64,000 nt of DNA from Burkholderiaceae bacterium 26 (lineage in GTDB: Bacteria; Pseudomonadota; Gammaproteobacteria; Burkholderiales; Burkholderiaceae). This document shows, one piece after another, positions 55,103 through 63,304 of this stretch (position 1 is the stretch's first letter; each line of letters starts with the position of its first letter). A program made the position numbers and the translations under genes. Location: positions 186,001 through 250,000 of the forward strand of contig JYOB01000017.1 in assembly GCA_000955795.1 (NCBI GenBank), written 5' to 3'. The notes under the pieces are model-generated. The model was not told the origin of the DNA. It did no database searches and saw only the letters and a program-made list of their open reading frames with translations.

Positions 55103-55567
55103 ATGGAGCGGGGACTGCGTGTCTTGGTGGGAATGGTTGGAGTACTGCTGGTAGTGGGCTGCGCTCCTTTGGGGCAGCTAGAGTCCGACCTAAAGGGAAC
55201 GATTGGGCGGCCCGCATCTGAAGTTGTGGATGCGTTGGGCATGCCCAGCAGTGAGCGGACGATTGCTGATAGGCACTATCTGGTTTGGGAACGATCCTAT
55301 TCCACGTCTGTGGCTGCGCCCAGCGCTACCACTACTGTCGGCAACTTCAACACAACGCGGACCGCGGGCACCTTCTCAAGCACAACGCTCGGCACGTCTT
55401 ACGAGTCGGCTAACTACAGTTGCAAGCTTGTCTTCCAGATCGGCGACGACCAGCGCGTGGCTCATGTCCGATACGACGGCAACCTTGGCGGGTGCAGTCC
55501 CTATATTGATCGGCTCAATGCATACCGAGAAAAGGCCGAGGCCGCCACTTTGCGGCCCGCTGACTAA
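55103..55567 (+). CDS. Small outer-membrane-type lipoprotein (154 residues)
   Basis: A lipoprotein with N-terminal hydrophobic stretch and lipobox VVGC (Cys about 21). The mature part starts APLGQLESDLKGTIGRPASEVVDALGMPSS, reminiscent of SmpA/BamE-like small lipoproteins, and has a Ser/Thr-rich middle and two cysteines (NYSCKLVFQIG, GGCSPY). GGGGAGGAAG precedes ATG 55103. In a lysogenic element it may be a surface-exclusion or moron gene; this is inference. Confidence 0.7.
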   Translation: MERGLRVLVGMVGVLLVVGCAPLGQLESDLKGTIGRPASEVVDALGMPSSERTIADRHYLVWERSYSTSVAAPSATTTVGNFNTTRTAGTFSSTTLGTSYESANYSCKLVFQIGDDQRVAHVRYDGNLGGCSPYIDRLNAYREKAEAATLRPAD

Positions 55568-56130
55568 TCAATGGCGTCGTAGAACGTTTTGCTGATGACT
55601 TGCGGAAGGGTTTGGAACGTACGCAATAGCATCGGCGTTACGTCAAGTCCGCTTAGCTTGACGTCATCCGTGATGTGGGCGAGGCGTTGGCCGGCGAAAT
55701 CGCAAGTGGTGACCCAGGCATGCATTACAGCTTGAGGCTGCGGAAACTGCTCAACGATGTCAGGAGATACCTTCTCCAATGGTGTTCCGTCTCGTTTTTG
55801 ATAATGCTCTATGCCGATGTCGCTGGGGCGGCGATCTTTGACGGCAATAAGCTTGGATGGATTTCCACCACTTCTTAACCCGAGAAACTCGAGCAAGAGG
55901 CGCGAGTAGATTGCCGCCATGCTGGAGATTGTTTGCGTGTAAGCAATGAGGATTGTGCTGTCAACGGGGATGTCGACATTTTCCAGCGAGATTTCAATGC
56001 GATCTAGCGGGTGGTGCTTCTTGCTCAGTGAGAGAGCAGTGATGCCAGCTTGGATACTCTGCACGTAGTATGGGATGACCGTATGTCTTGCTTCGAATAG
56101 CCGGTTCCCTCTAGCCATACCTAGCGTCAT
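55564..56130 (-). CDS. Unrecognised 188-residue partner of the zinc-ribbon/NDT-like protein
   Basis: No family recognised. ATG 56130 has GCGGAGAATGAA upstream; TTG 56190 would overlap the upstream gene by 8 bp. The sequence is mixed: helices (YYVQSIQAGITALSLSKKH; TILIAYTQTISSMAAIYSRLLLEFLG), a charged loop, and a C-terminal region (WVTTCDFAGQRLAHITDDVKLSGL). It is the second gene of a two-gene minus-strand cassette against the direction of the rest of the element, and converges on the lipoprotein with a 4-bp overlap of stops. Confidence 0.7.
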   Translation of the reverse strand: MTLGMARGNRLFEARHTVIPYYVQSIQAGITALSLSKKHHPLDRIEISLENVDIPVDSTILIAYTQTISSMAAIYSRLLLEFLGLRSGGNPSKLIAVKDRRPSDIGIEHYQKRDGTPLEKVSPDIVEQFPQPQAVMHAWVTTCDFAGQRLAHITDDVKLSGLDVTPMLLRTFQTLPQVISKTFYDAID

Positions 56131-56182
56131 TTCATTCTCCGCGTGCAAGTTGCTCCGTGCCAACAACTGTCTGTCGAAGCCA

Positions 56183-57157
56183 TCAACCAAGAGGGTCCAT
56201 CATCGTGGCTTCGCTCGGCAACGTGGCTCGGATAGTCGCTGCCAATCGGTCTGCGGCGTCCTGGAGATTGTCAGGCGACCAGATGATGGTTACTAGGTGG
56301 CTGGTGTCGAAATGCACCTTTCGCCGGCCGCGCTCATCGACCGCATCCCATTCGGCTTGCCGGCACGTGTAAATCACAGGGCGCCCCAGTCCTTCTGCGA
56401 AACCAGCTTCCCAGTACGCGCCGTTGTTTGCGTGGGTGAGGTCGGCGATGACAAAGCGCGCGGTCCGCAAAGCGACCCGCAGTTGGTCATCGATGAGGCC
56501 GGCAGGTTGATCGTCAGTAAGCAGCTTCAGTTCGAAGCCTGCGCGTGCGACGGCCGGTTTGAAGTACTGGTTGACCGCCCTGATGAGGTCCTTGTCGAAC
56601 TGCATTGCCATGAAAGCGAAGTGCGACTCAACTTGTGCCTGCTTCAATGCCTCGTAGCGCCTCCACCCATTCATGGTCAGGCGAAGGGTTGGGTCGCTGA
56701 ACTGTCCCGCACCACGCTCCAATAGTGCCCGTGCTTCAGGCTCTTGCAGTAGCCAAGAGAGGTCGGCGTGCGGGTTGTCCGGCGTTATTGATGCCCCGAC
56801 CCATGCCGATAGCTCGGAAATCTGCGTGGGAACACGATGACTTGCTGACATCTGTCGTTCCCCCACCCAAAGGACCAACCTGTCGATTTGCTCGAGAGGC
56901 TTGGGCAACGGTTCGCCAAGGGCGAATCGGTCGAGTTCCGATTCAAAGAGAGTTACAGGTTGGCCAGGGCGCTGTTGGCAACGAAGGCGGTGGCTCAGAA
57001 CCGCTCGCTGCCCCATCGGAAGTTGCTTGATCGACTGGATGAGAGGGCCAGCGAGTTGATACTCGCCGCATCTCCGGCAGCTGAAGCCGATTAAATCCGC
57101 GGCGAACGTCACAGGTGCTGCCGCCAATGCATCCCCACAGATCGGGCACGGACCCAT
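56183..57157 (-). CDS. Zinc-ribbon protein with nucleoside 2-deoxyribosyltransferase-like domain
   Basis: A 324-residue protein. A CxxC...CxxC zinc ribbon (Cys4, Cys7, Cys27, Cys30) opens it; residues about 40-170 are a helical linker. Residues 179-315 form a Rossmann-like nucleoside 2-deoxyribosyltransferase/TIR-like domain: FAFMAMQFD, FVIADLTHANNGAYWEAGFA with Asp239 and the putative catalytic Glu250, and GLGRPVIYTC. Related domains act as nucleotide- or NAD-directed effectors in several anti-phage systems. It lies 125 bp from the tRNA end of the element, transcribed away from it, with its partner downstream. Activity is inferred. Confidence 0.75.
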   Translation of the reverse strand: MGPCPICGDALAAAPVTFAADLIGFSCRRCGEYQLAGPLIQSIKQLPMGQRAVLSHRLRCQQRPGQPVTLFESELDRFALGEPLPKPLEQIDRLVLWVGERQMSASHRVPTQISELSAWVGASITPDNPHADLSWLLQEPEARALLERGAGQFSDPTLRLTMNGWRRYEALKQAQVESHFAFMAMQFDKDLIRAVNQYFKPAVARAGFELKLLTDDQPAGLIDDQLRVALRTARFVIADLTHANNGAYWEAGFAEGLGRPVIYTCRQAEWDAVDERGRRKVHFDTSHLVTIIWSPDNLQDAADRLAATIRATLPSEATMMDPLG

Positions 57158-57280
57158 GTTGTTTTTTCCTCACTATGCGACGCAGGCGGTCTGAGCGTCG
57201 GATTCTTAAGTGGGGTTGTGGTGTGGGTAGACTGATGACCCGGCCAAAAACCCGCTCTGTATAAGGGTCTACGGGTGGTT

Positions 57281-57295
57281 CTGGCGGAAGCGGTG
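57281..57295 (+). repeat. attR: 15-bp direct repeat at the tRNA-Ser 3' end
   Basis: CTGGCGGAAGCGGTG, identical to 42373-42387. It covers the last 14 bases of the tRNA gene (with encoded CCA) plus one base, so integration here restored an intact tRNA. Confidence 0.82.
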
Positions 57296-57371
57296 AGATT
57301 CGAACTCACGGATGGGTCACCCCATCGGCAGTTTTCAAGACTGCTGCCTTAAACCACTCGGCCACGCTTCC
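57282..57371 (-). tRNA. tRNA-Ser (anticodon UGA)
   Basis: A 90-nt class II tRNA on the minus strand. The acceptor GGAAGCG pairs with CGCTTCC, the D-arm region is GGCCGAGTGG, the anticodon stem GCAGT/ACTGC encloses CTTGAAA (anticodon TGA), a long variable arm CCGATGGGGTGACCCATCCG follows, and the T-loop is GTTCGAATC. The 3' CCA is encoded. Its 3' end is the attachment site of the integrated element. Confidence 0.97.
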
Positions 57372-57445
57372 TTCGTGCTGCGCTGCTCGTTGCGAGCAAG
57401 GGCGCCATTGTAACGGTACATGGCGCAACTTGGCACCGGTTACCG

Positions 57446-58714
57446 TCAGTTTTCGTCGTCAGCCAAGAACAATTCCTGCAAATCGTTGAGGAATCGCTGG
57501 CCCAGCTCGGTCGGGCGGATGGCGACATGGTCGCGCGTGAGCAAACCGCGCTGCTCGGCGGTATCGAGTTCACGCTCGATTGAGCGCAGCGGCAGGCCGG
57601 TGCGCTCCTGGAACAGCGTGACCGGGAAACCGTCGGTCAGGCGCAGCGCATTGAGCATGAATTCGAACGGTAGGTCAGCGGCGTCGACTTCGCGCTGCTC
57701 CTGCATCACCGCCGCACCGCCGGCCGTCTCAGCCTGACGCAGATACGTGTCCGGATGCTTGTGCCGCATCTCGCGGATGACCCGATGCGGAAAGCTCAGC
57801 TTGCCGTGCGCGCCTGGCCCGATGCCGAGGTAATCGCCGAACTGCCAGTAGTTCAGGTTGTGCTTGCAGCGGCGGCCCGCCTTGGCATACGCCGAGACTT
57901 CGTAGTGCTCATATCCCGCTGCAGCCAGCCGCGCGTGAATCCAGTCCTGCATCGCAAACGCCGTGTCGTCATCCGGCAGCGCGGGCGGGTATTTGGCGAA
58001 GTACGTGTTCGGCTCTAGCGTCAGGTGGTACAGCGACACATGGTTCGTATCGCATGACAACGCGGCCTCCACATCGGCCTCGCATTCGGCCAGTGTCTGG
58101 CCCGGCAGGGCGAACATCAGGTCGAGGTTGATGTTGTCGAAATGCGCGCGGGCGATGTCGATTGCGGCACGCGCTTCAGCGGCACTGTGGATGCGGCCAA
58201 GTGCTTGCAGGTGCGCGTCGTTGAAGCTCTGGACACCGATCGACAGGCGGTTCACGCCGCTGGCGCGGTAGCTGCGAAAGCGTTCTGCCTCAAACGTGCC
58301 CGGGTTGGCTTCCATCGTGATCTCGGCATCGGCGTCAACCGGCAGCAGCATGCGGATATCCGATAGCAGGCGGTCCAGCCCTTGCGCCGACAACAAGCTG
58401 GGCGTGCCGCCCCCGATGAAGATCGTATGCACATGCCGGCCCCACACCATCGGCAGCGCAGCTTCCAAATCCTGCCGCACTGCAGCCAGAAAGCGCTCTT
58501 CCGGGATACCCTGGTCTGGCTCTGCATGCGAGTTGAAATCGCAGTACGGGCACTTGCGCACGCACCACGGCACGTGCACGTACAAGGACAGCGGCGGCGA
58601 GGCGGGCAGGCTGATCTTGCCCGGCTGCAGGAAGACGGAGGTGACCTTGTCACCGGTCTCAGCGGCGGTTGCGGAAGGCGTCTTGGCTGCGCCGGCGGGG
58701 TGAATCGGGATCAT
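57446..58714 (-). CDS. hemW: HemW, radical SAM haem chaperone
   Basis: A 422-residue radical SAM protein. After a 40-residue Ala/Thr-rich leader, YVHVPWCVRKCPYCDFNSH gives the CxxxCxxC cluster motif followed by Asp-Phe. IFIGGGTPSLL and EANPGTFE follow, and a HemN_C domain ends the protein. The absence of the extra cysteine of HemN makes it HemW, which inserts or delivers haem rather than oxidising coproporphyrinogen. ATG 58714 lies 7 bp after the rdgB stop. Confidence 0.92.
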   Translation of the reverse strand: MIPIHPAGAAKTPSATAAETGDKVTSVFLQPGKISLPASPPLSLYVHVPWCVRKCPYCDFNSHAEPDQGIPEERFLAAVRQDLEAALPMVWGRHVHTIFIGGGTPSLLSAQGLDRLLSDIRMLLPVDADAEITMEANPGTFEAERFRSYRASGVNRLSIGVQSFNDAHLQALGRIHSAAEARAAIDIARAHFDNINLDLMFALPGQTLAECEADVEAALSCDTNHVSLYHLTLEPNTYFAKYPPALPDDDTAFAMQDWIHARLAAAGYEHYEVSAYAKAGRRCKHNLNYWQFGDYLGIGPGAHGKLSFPHRVIREMRHKHPDTYLRQAETAGGAAVMQEQREVDAADLPFEFMLNALRLTDGFPVTLFQERTGLPLRSIERELDTAEQRGLLTRDHVAIRPTELGQRFLNDLQELFLADDEN

Positions 58715-58721
58715 CGGAACT

Positions 58722-59327
58722 TCAGGCGTTTTCAAAGGTGCGCAGCCGTTCGACGAGCTGCGCGAGGGCTTGTGCACGATGGCTCACGCTGTTCTTCTCG
58801 GCCTTGGTCAGTTCGGCGGCGGTCTTGCCGAGATCAGGCAGCAGGAAGTGTGGGTCGTAGCCGAAGCCGCCGTCGCCACGCGGGGTGTCGATCACCTCGC
58901 CAAACCAGTTGCCTTCGGCAATGATCGGCTGCGGGTCATCCGCATGGCGCACGTAGACGAGCACGCAAACATAGTGTGCGCCGCGATCGGCCTTGCCGGC
59001 CAGTTCGCGGACGAGGCGGGCGTTATTGGCGGCATCCGATTTCGGCCCACCCACCAGTTGCGCATAGCGCGCGGAATACACGCCCGGCGCGCCGCCCAGC
59101 GCATGCACGCAGATGCCGGAGTCGTCTGCCAGCGCGGGCAGGCCAGACGCGCGGCTAGCGTGGCGCGCCTTGGTGAGCGCGTTTTCAACAAACGTCGCAT
59201 AGGGCTCTTCCGCCTCGGGAATGCCGAGCGCGCCTTGCGGCGTCACGTCAAACCCGAGGGTGCCCAGCAGCGCGTTGAACTCGGCCAGCTTGCCCGCGTT
59301 GTTCGATGCGAGAACGATTCTGCGCAT
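58722..59327 (-). CDS. rdgB: XTP/dITP diphosphatase (RdgB/HAM1)
   Basis: A 201-residue house-cleaning pyrophosphatase. It has the N-terminal IVLASNNAGKLAEF, the ALTKARHASRASGLPALADDSGICVHAL block (read across residues about 50-77), PGVYSARYA and the C-terminal VSHRAQALAQL. It hydrolyses dITP, XTP and similar. ATG 59327 is the family start; GTG 59342 overlaps the rph stop as GTGA and is an alternative adding five residues. Confidence 0.93.
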   Translation of the reverse strand: MRRIVLASNNAGKLAEFNALLGTLGFDVTPQGALGIPEAEEPYATFVENALTKARHASRASGLPALADDSGICVHALGGAPGVYSARYAQLVGGPKSDAANNARLVRELAGKADRGAHYVCVLVYVRHADDPQPIIAEGNWFGEVIDTPRGDGGFGYDPHFLLPDLGKTAAELTKAEKNSVSHRAQALAQLVERLRTFENA

Positions 59328-59338
59328 GGCAGTGCCGA

Positions 59339-60055
59339 TCACAAGCCCAGCGCTTGTTTCTGCAGGCCGATCAGCGTGCGGATGCCTTGGTCTGCCAGGT
59401 TCAGCAGTGCATCCATTTCGGCGCGCGAGAACGGCGTGCCTTCCGCAGTGCCTTGCACTTCCACAAAGCCACCGCTGCCGGTCATGACGACGTTCATGTC
59501 GGTATCGCAGGCGGAGTCTTCAGGGTAGTCCAGGTCGAGCACCGGTACGCCATCCACCACGCCCACAGATACGGCAGCCACGAAGTCCCGGACCGGGTTG
59601 CCCACCAACAGGCCCTTTTCGCGCATGACCGAGACAGCGTCGTATGCGGCGACGAACGCGCCGGTAATGCTGGCCGTGCGCGTGCCGCCGTCGGCCTGCA
59701 GCACGTCGCAGTCGAGATGCAGTGTGTGCTCGCCCAGCGCGCGCAGATCGAACACCGAGCGCATTGCGCGGCCGATCAGGCGCTGGATCTCCTGCGTGCG
59801 GCCGGTCTGCTTGCCGCGTGCGGCCTCGCGGTCGGAGCGCGTGTGCGTCGAGCGCGGCAGCATGCCGTATTCGGCTGTCACCCAGCCCTCGCCGCTGCCT
59901 TTCTTGTGCGGCGGCACCTTGGGCAGCACGCTGGCCGTGCAGAGCACTTGTGTGTCGCCAAAGCACACCAGCACCGAGCCTTCGGCGTGGCGCGTGAAGT
60001 TGCGGGTGAGGGTGACGTGACGGAGTTGGTCGGGCTGGCGGCCGCTGGGTCGCAT
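59339..60055 (-). CDS. rph: Ribonuclease PH
   Basis: A 238-residue phosphorolytic 3'-5' exoribonuclease of standard length. It starts [20 protein letters not shown], has [31 protein letters not shown] and the C-terminal [18 protein letters not shown]. RNase PH trims tRNA 3' ends. It is followed by rdgB and hemW on the same strand, a conserved order in Burkholderiaceae. Confidence 0.95.
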   Translation of the reverse strand: MRPSGRQPDQLRHVTLTRNFTRHAEGSVLVCFGDTQVLCTASVLPKVPPHKKGSGEGWVTAEYGMLPRSTHTRSDREAARGKQTGRTQEIQRLIGRAMRSVFDLRALGEHTLHLDCDVLQADGGTRTASITGAFVAAYDAVSVMREKGLLVGNPVRDFVAAVSVGVVDGVPVLDLDYPEDSACDTDMNVVMTGSGGFVEVQGTAEGTPFSRAEMDALLNLADQGIRTLIGLQKQALGL

Positions 60056-60095
60056 GTGGGGTCTCGCTGAGGAAAACGGTTAGCCCGACATGATA

Positions 60096-60128
60096 CCGGC
60101 CCGCGCTGCGCTCGGCAGGGCGGGCCGG
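60096..60128. repeat. GC-rich hairpin between the PP2C gene and rph
   Basis: A perfect 9-bp stem CCGGCCCGC/GCGGGCCGG with a 15-base loop lies in the 94-bp gap between phosphatase stop and rph start. No T-run follows in either direction, so it may be an mRNA-stabilising or attenuating hairpin. Confidence 0.45.
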
Positions 60129-60149
60129 ATGAGGACTGCGCGACGGCGG

Positions 60150-61064
60150 TCAGCGCGTCAGATTGCTGGTCTTGTCGATGGCGGCCCGGATTTCAGCGAT
60201 GGAGCGCTCGATTTCCTCTTCCGACATCAGCCCTGATTCGCTTTGCGGTGCGTCCAGGATGGACGTGGTGAAGGCGTTCAGCGGGAGGGTATCGGTCTGC
60301 ACCGAATCCTGCGTGGTGGTCACCGCGTCCAGCTCCCACATCATGGAGATGGCGGTGGTGTTGTCTGCGGTGTCGCCCGCATTGCGCAGCGCGCGGGCAA
60401 TCAGCTCGGGAATCGCCTGCGTGACCGAGAAACTGGTGCAGGTATCGACCAGTTCGTCTTCCTCCACGCTGCCCCACAGGCCGTCGGAGCACAGCATGGC
60501 AACGTCGCCCGGCTCCAGGTTGACCGGTCCGCCGATGTCGATCAGCGGCAGATTGGGCGAGCCCAGGCAGTTGTAGATCTTGTTGCGCTCGGGGTGGTGC
60601 GCCACCTGCATCGGCAGCACACGGTCTTGTTGCAGCAGGTTCTCGATCTTGGAGTGATCGCGCGTGCGCGTCACCAGTTCACCCTTGCGCATCAAATACA
60701 TGCGCGAATCGCCGGCGTGCGCCCAGTGCAGCGAGCCGCGCTGGGCCAGCGCACAGACGATGGTCGTGCGCGGCGCATCGGGCAGGCCGTTCGTCTCGGC
60801 ATAGCGATGGATGTCGCGATGCGCGAGCATGATGCTCTCGTGCAGAAAATCACGCGGATTGCGGATCGACGGACGTGCGTGGCGCTGGAACTGGCGCGCC
60901 ATGGTTTGCAGGGCTTGCTGGGCCGCAACTTCGCCCAGGGAATGCCCGCCCAGGCCGTCGCACAGCACCATCAGCATGGCATCGCGCGTGAAGCAGTAGC
61001 CCATGCGGTCCTGGTTGACGCGTCGCGCGCCTTTTTTGCTTTCCTGATAAACCGAGAATCGCAT
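60150..61064 (-). CDS. PP2C-type serine/threonine phosphatase
   Basis: A 304-residue PPM/PP2C phosphatase. Metal-binding motifs are VNQDR near residue 17, VLCDGLGGHSLGEVAAQQA near residues 33-51, the VAMLCSDGLW aspartate and the late DNTTAI. The C terminus (about 255-304) is a non-conserved extension with a Ser/Glu-rich helix. It dephosphorylates Ser/Thr proteins and is the natural antagonist of the kinase encoded 105 bp upstream on the same strand. ATG 61064 begins MRFSVYQES; an upstream start in frame is unnecessary. Confidence 0.9.
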   Translation of the reverse strand: MRFSVYQESKKGARRVNQDRMGYCFTRDAMLMVLCDGLGGHSLGEVAAQQALQTMARQFQRHARPSIRNPRDFLHESIMLAHRDIHRYAETNGLPDAPRTTIVCALAQRGSLHWAHAGDSRMYLMRKGELVTRTRDHSKIENLLQQDRVLPMQVAHHPERNKIYNCLGSPNLPLIDIGGPVNLEPGDVAMLCSDGLWGSVEEDELVDTCTSFSVTQAIPELIARALRNAGDTADNTTAISMMWELDAVTTTQDSVQTDTLPLNAFTTSILDAPQSESGLMSEEEIERSIAEIRAAIDKTSNLTR

Positions 61065-61169
61065 TGCGGCTAGATGAGTATTCGATGTGGAGATGCGGTG
61101 CAGCGGCAAGTCCCACCTAGTGTTGCACCGTTTGAAATCATACTCCGCCTATTGGCGGCAACCTGGCTG

Positions 61170-62195
61170 TCAACTGTCCCGGCGGCGCAACAGGCGGGAC
61201 ATGAAACGTGTCGTCAAGGCCTCTTTTTCTTCTGGCACGGGGCCGCCCAGAGTGACAGCGGTCAGCGCTTGCAGCTCGGTCAGCGCGTTGCTTTCTTCGC
61301 GCAGCACCTTTTGCAGGCGGAACACACTCTGCGGGCGTTCTTCGGGCTTCATCTTCAGGCACCAGCCAACCAGGTCGATCAGGCTGGCCGTATAGACCTT
61401 GCGCAGGCGTTCCAGGCCTTCTTCCAGCTTGTCGTCTTTCTCACGCTGCGTGGCTTCCTGGGGCGGCGTGCCGGCCATGCAGGCATAGATCGTGGCGCCG
61501 ATGCTGTAGATGTCCGTCCACGGGCCCAGCTCGTTGTGCTTGCGGTACAGCTCCGGCGCGGCAAAGCCCGGCGTGTACATCGGCTGGAAGCGCGAGGCCT
61601 CGGCGGTGAGCGTCTGCCGTGCGGCGCCAAAGTCGAGCAGGATCGGCGAAAAATCTTCGCGCAGGTAGATGTTGCCGGGCTTGATGTCGAGGTGCAGCAG
61701 CTTGTGGATGTGGACTTCGCGCAGCCCGCTCATCAGGTCATGGAAGACCTGGCGAATGAAGCGCTCGCGCAGCATCTTCAGCTTGCCTTGCTGACGCGCG
61801 GTGAGGATGTGCTCCTGCAGCGTTTTACCCTGCTCATACGTCATCACCATGTAGACGGTGCCGTTTTCCCGGAAGAAATTGAGCACGCGCACGATGGCAG
61901 GGTGGGAAATCTTGGCCAGCGACCGGCCTTCTTCAAAGAAGTATTTGAGCCCGAGGCGGAATGCGCTTCCGCTTTCTTCTGGCACGACCGGAATCAATTC
62001 GCCCGGCGCACGACGCGCCAGCGAAGACGGCAAATACTCCTTCACGGCCACCGGCGTCCCATGTTCGTCGGTCGCAAGATAGACGAAGCTGAACCCCCCG
62101 CTGGCCAACTTCTTTACAATACGATAATTGGACAGCAAGGTACCGACCGGCAATGGCGCACTGCGTGGCTGTCCTGAGCCTTTTGACTCTGTCAT
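61170..62195 (-). CDS. Serine/threonine protein kinase
   Basis: A 341-residue Hanks-type kinase. The glycine loop is LASGGFSFVYLA (degenerate GxGxxG) followed by VAVKEYLP with the ATP lysine. The catalytic loop is HLDIKPGNIYL, the metal loop LLDFGAARQ, and the activation segment ends PGFAAPELY, a GT[AG]PE-like motif. The C-terminal 60 residues form a helical tail (FRLQKVLREESNALTELQAL) without a membrane segment, so it is a soluble kinase. ATG 62195 is used. It is divergent from yicC. Confidence 0.92.
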   Translation of the reverse strand: MTESKGSGQPRSAPLPVGTLLSNYRIVKKLASGGFSFVYLATDEHGTPVAVKEYLPSSLARRAPGELIPVVPEESGSAFRLGLKYFFEEGRSLAKISHPAIVRVLNFFRENGTVYMVMTYEQGKTLQEHILTARQQGKLKMLRERFIRQVFHDLMSGLREVHIHKLLHLDIKPGNIYLREDFSPILLDFGAARQTLTAEASRFQPMYTPGFAAPELYRKHNELGPWTDIYSIGATIYACMAGTPPQEATQREKDDKLEEGLERLRKVYTASLIDLVGWCLKMKPEERPQSVFRLQKVLREESNALTELQALTAVTLGGPVPEEKEALTTRFMSRLLRRRDS

Positions 62196-62346
62196 GGGTT
62201 TGTGTGGCGAAATGGCTGTCGGATTCTCCCTGACCAGTCCACACGTTGTAAAGCGACAAAAGGTGGGGGATTCCCCGCCAATTCCGGGCGTTAAATAACC
62301 GCCGCCGGATTTCCTGATTCGACCAAGCACAACACACCACGATTCC
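62196..62346. promoter_or_regulatory. Divergent promoter region, kinase versus yicC
   Basis: A 151-bp gap between two divergent starts must hold both promoters. It is moderately AT-rich around 62230-62320. I cannot name hexamers or operators with confidence. Confidence 0.35.
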
Positions 62347-63282
62347 ATGATCTACAGCATGACCGGCTACGGCGTTGCCACACGCCAAGCAGCCTTTACC
62401 GACGCCCATGGCGCACCCAGCGGGAGCGTCGCTACCGTCTCGGTCGAATTCCGCACCGTCAACTCACGCTTTCTCGATCTGCTGTTCCGCGCTCCGGAGG
62501 AGTGCCGCGCCTTCGAGCCGGCCCTGCGCGAAATGCTGATGAGCGCACTGTCGCGCGGCAAGCTGGAATGCCGAATCAACCTGCAGCGCCAGGAAGCCGC
62601 CAGTGATGTCGCGGCGCTCAATGTGGACCTGCTGCAACAACTTGCCAAACTGGAGCAGGCGGTCACGCGCCACCTGCCGGCATCGGGTTCGCTGCGCATG
62701 GGCGAAATCCTGCGCTGGCCCGGCGTCCTGGCCGAGCCCCAACTGACGCAAGACGCGCTGCGCGATGCCGTGGTCGAGGCTGCCAAAGAGGCGCTCAAGC
62801 AACTTCTGGAATCGCGCCGTCGCGAAGGCGATGCGCTCAAGGCCGTGCTGCTTGACCGTGCGGACGCAATGCTCGCCATCGTCGACAAACTGACGCCGAT
62901 GGTGCCTGTTCTGATCCAGCAGCATCAGGACAAGTTGACCGAGCGCCTGCGCGAGGCGTTTGGCCTGGCTGCGCCCGAAGGCACCCCGGCGCTGACGCGC
63001 GATGAGCTGTCAGAGCGCATCCGCCAGGAAGCCACCGTCTACGGCATCCGCATCGACATCGCCGAAGAACTCGCGCGCCTGCAAGCGCACTTGCGTGAGA
63101 CGCGCCACATCCTGGAGAAGGGCGGCCAGATCGGCAAGCGCCTGGACTTCATGATGCAAGAGCTGAACCGCGAGGCAAACACGCTTGGCTCGAAGGCCGC
63201 CGCGAAGGAGCTTGCCGATGCATCGATGGAACTCAAGCTGCTCATCGAGCAGATGCGCGAGCAGGTCCAGAACCTCGAATAA
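62347..63282 (+). CDS. yicC: YicC-family endoribonuclease
   Basis: A 311-residue YicC protein. The N terminus reads MIYSMTGYGVATRQ, typical of the family, with VEFRTVNSRFLDLLFR and the C-terminal DUF1732 domain (HLRETRHILEKGGQIGKRLDFMMQELNREANT region at residues about 245-277). E. coli YicC degrades the RyhB sRNA. It lies 22 bp upstream of gmk, a conserved pair. Confidence 0.93.
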   Translation: MIYSMTGYGVATRQAAFTDAHGAPSGSVATVSVEFRTVNSRFLDLLFRAPEECRAFEPALREMLMSALSRGKLECRINLQRQEAASDVAALNVDLLQQLAKLEQAVTRHLPASGSLRMGEILRWPGVLAEPQLTQDALRDAVVEAAKEALKQLLESRRREGDALKAVLLDRADAMLAIVDKLTPMVPVLIQQHQDKLTERLREAFGLAAPEGTPALTRDELSERIRQEATVYGIRIDIAEELARLQAHLRETRHILEKGGQIGKRLDFMMQELNREANTLGSKAAAKELADASMELKLLIEQMREQVQNLE

Positions 63283-63304
63283 CTCGAAACGATAGAACTA
63301 GAAC

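Larger units (their letters stand above)
42373..57295. mobile_element. Integrated phage-derived element (about 14.9 kb) in tRNA-Ser(UGA)
   Basis: Bounded by the 15-bp repeat that duplicates the tRNA-Ser 3' end. It contains an integrase next to attL, small orphan genes, an AlpA-like regulator, an O-like initiator, a DnaB-like helicase, scaffold-like and tail-fibre genes and a right-end cargo pair. I see no terminase, portal, major capsid, tail-tube or lysis gene, so it is a decayed prophage or a satellite that borrows a helper's particle. Nearly all genes point right; only the cargo pair points left. Confidence 0.82.
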
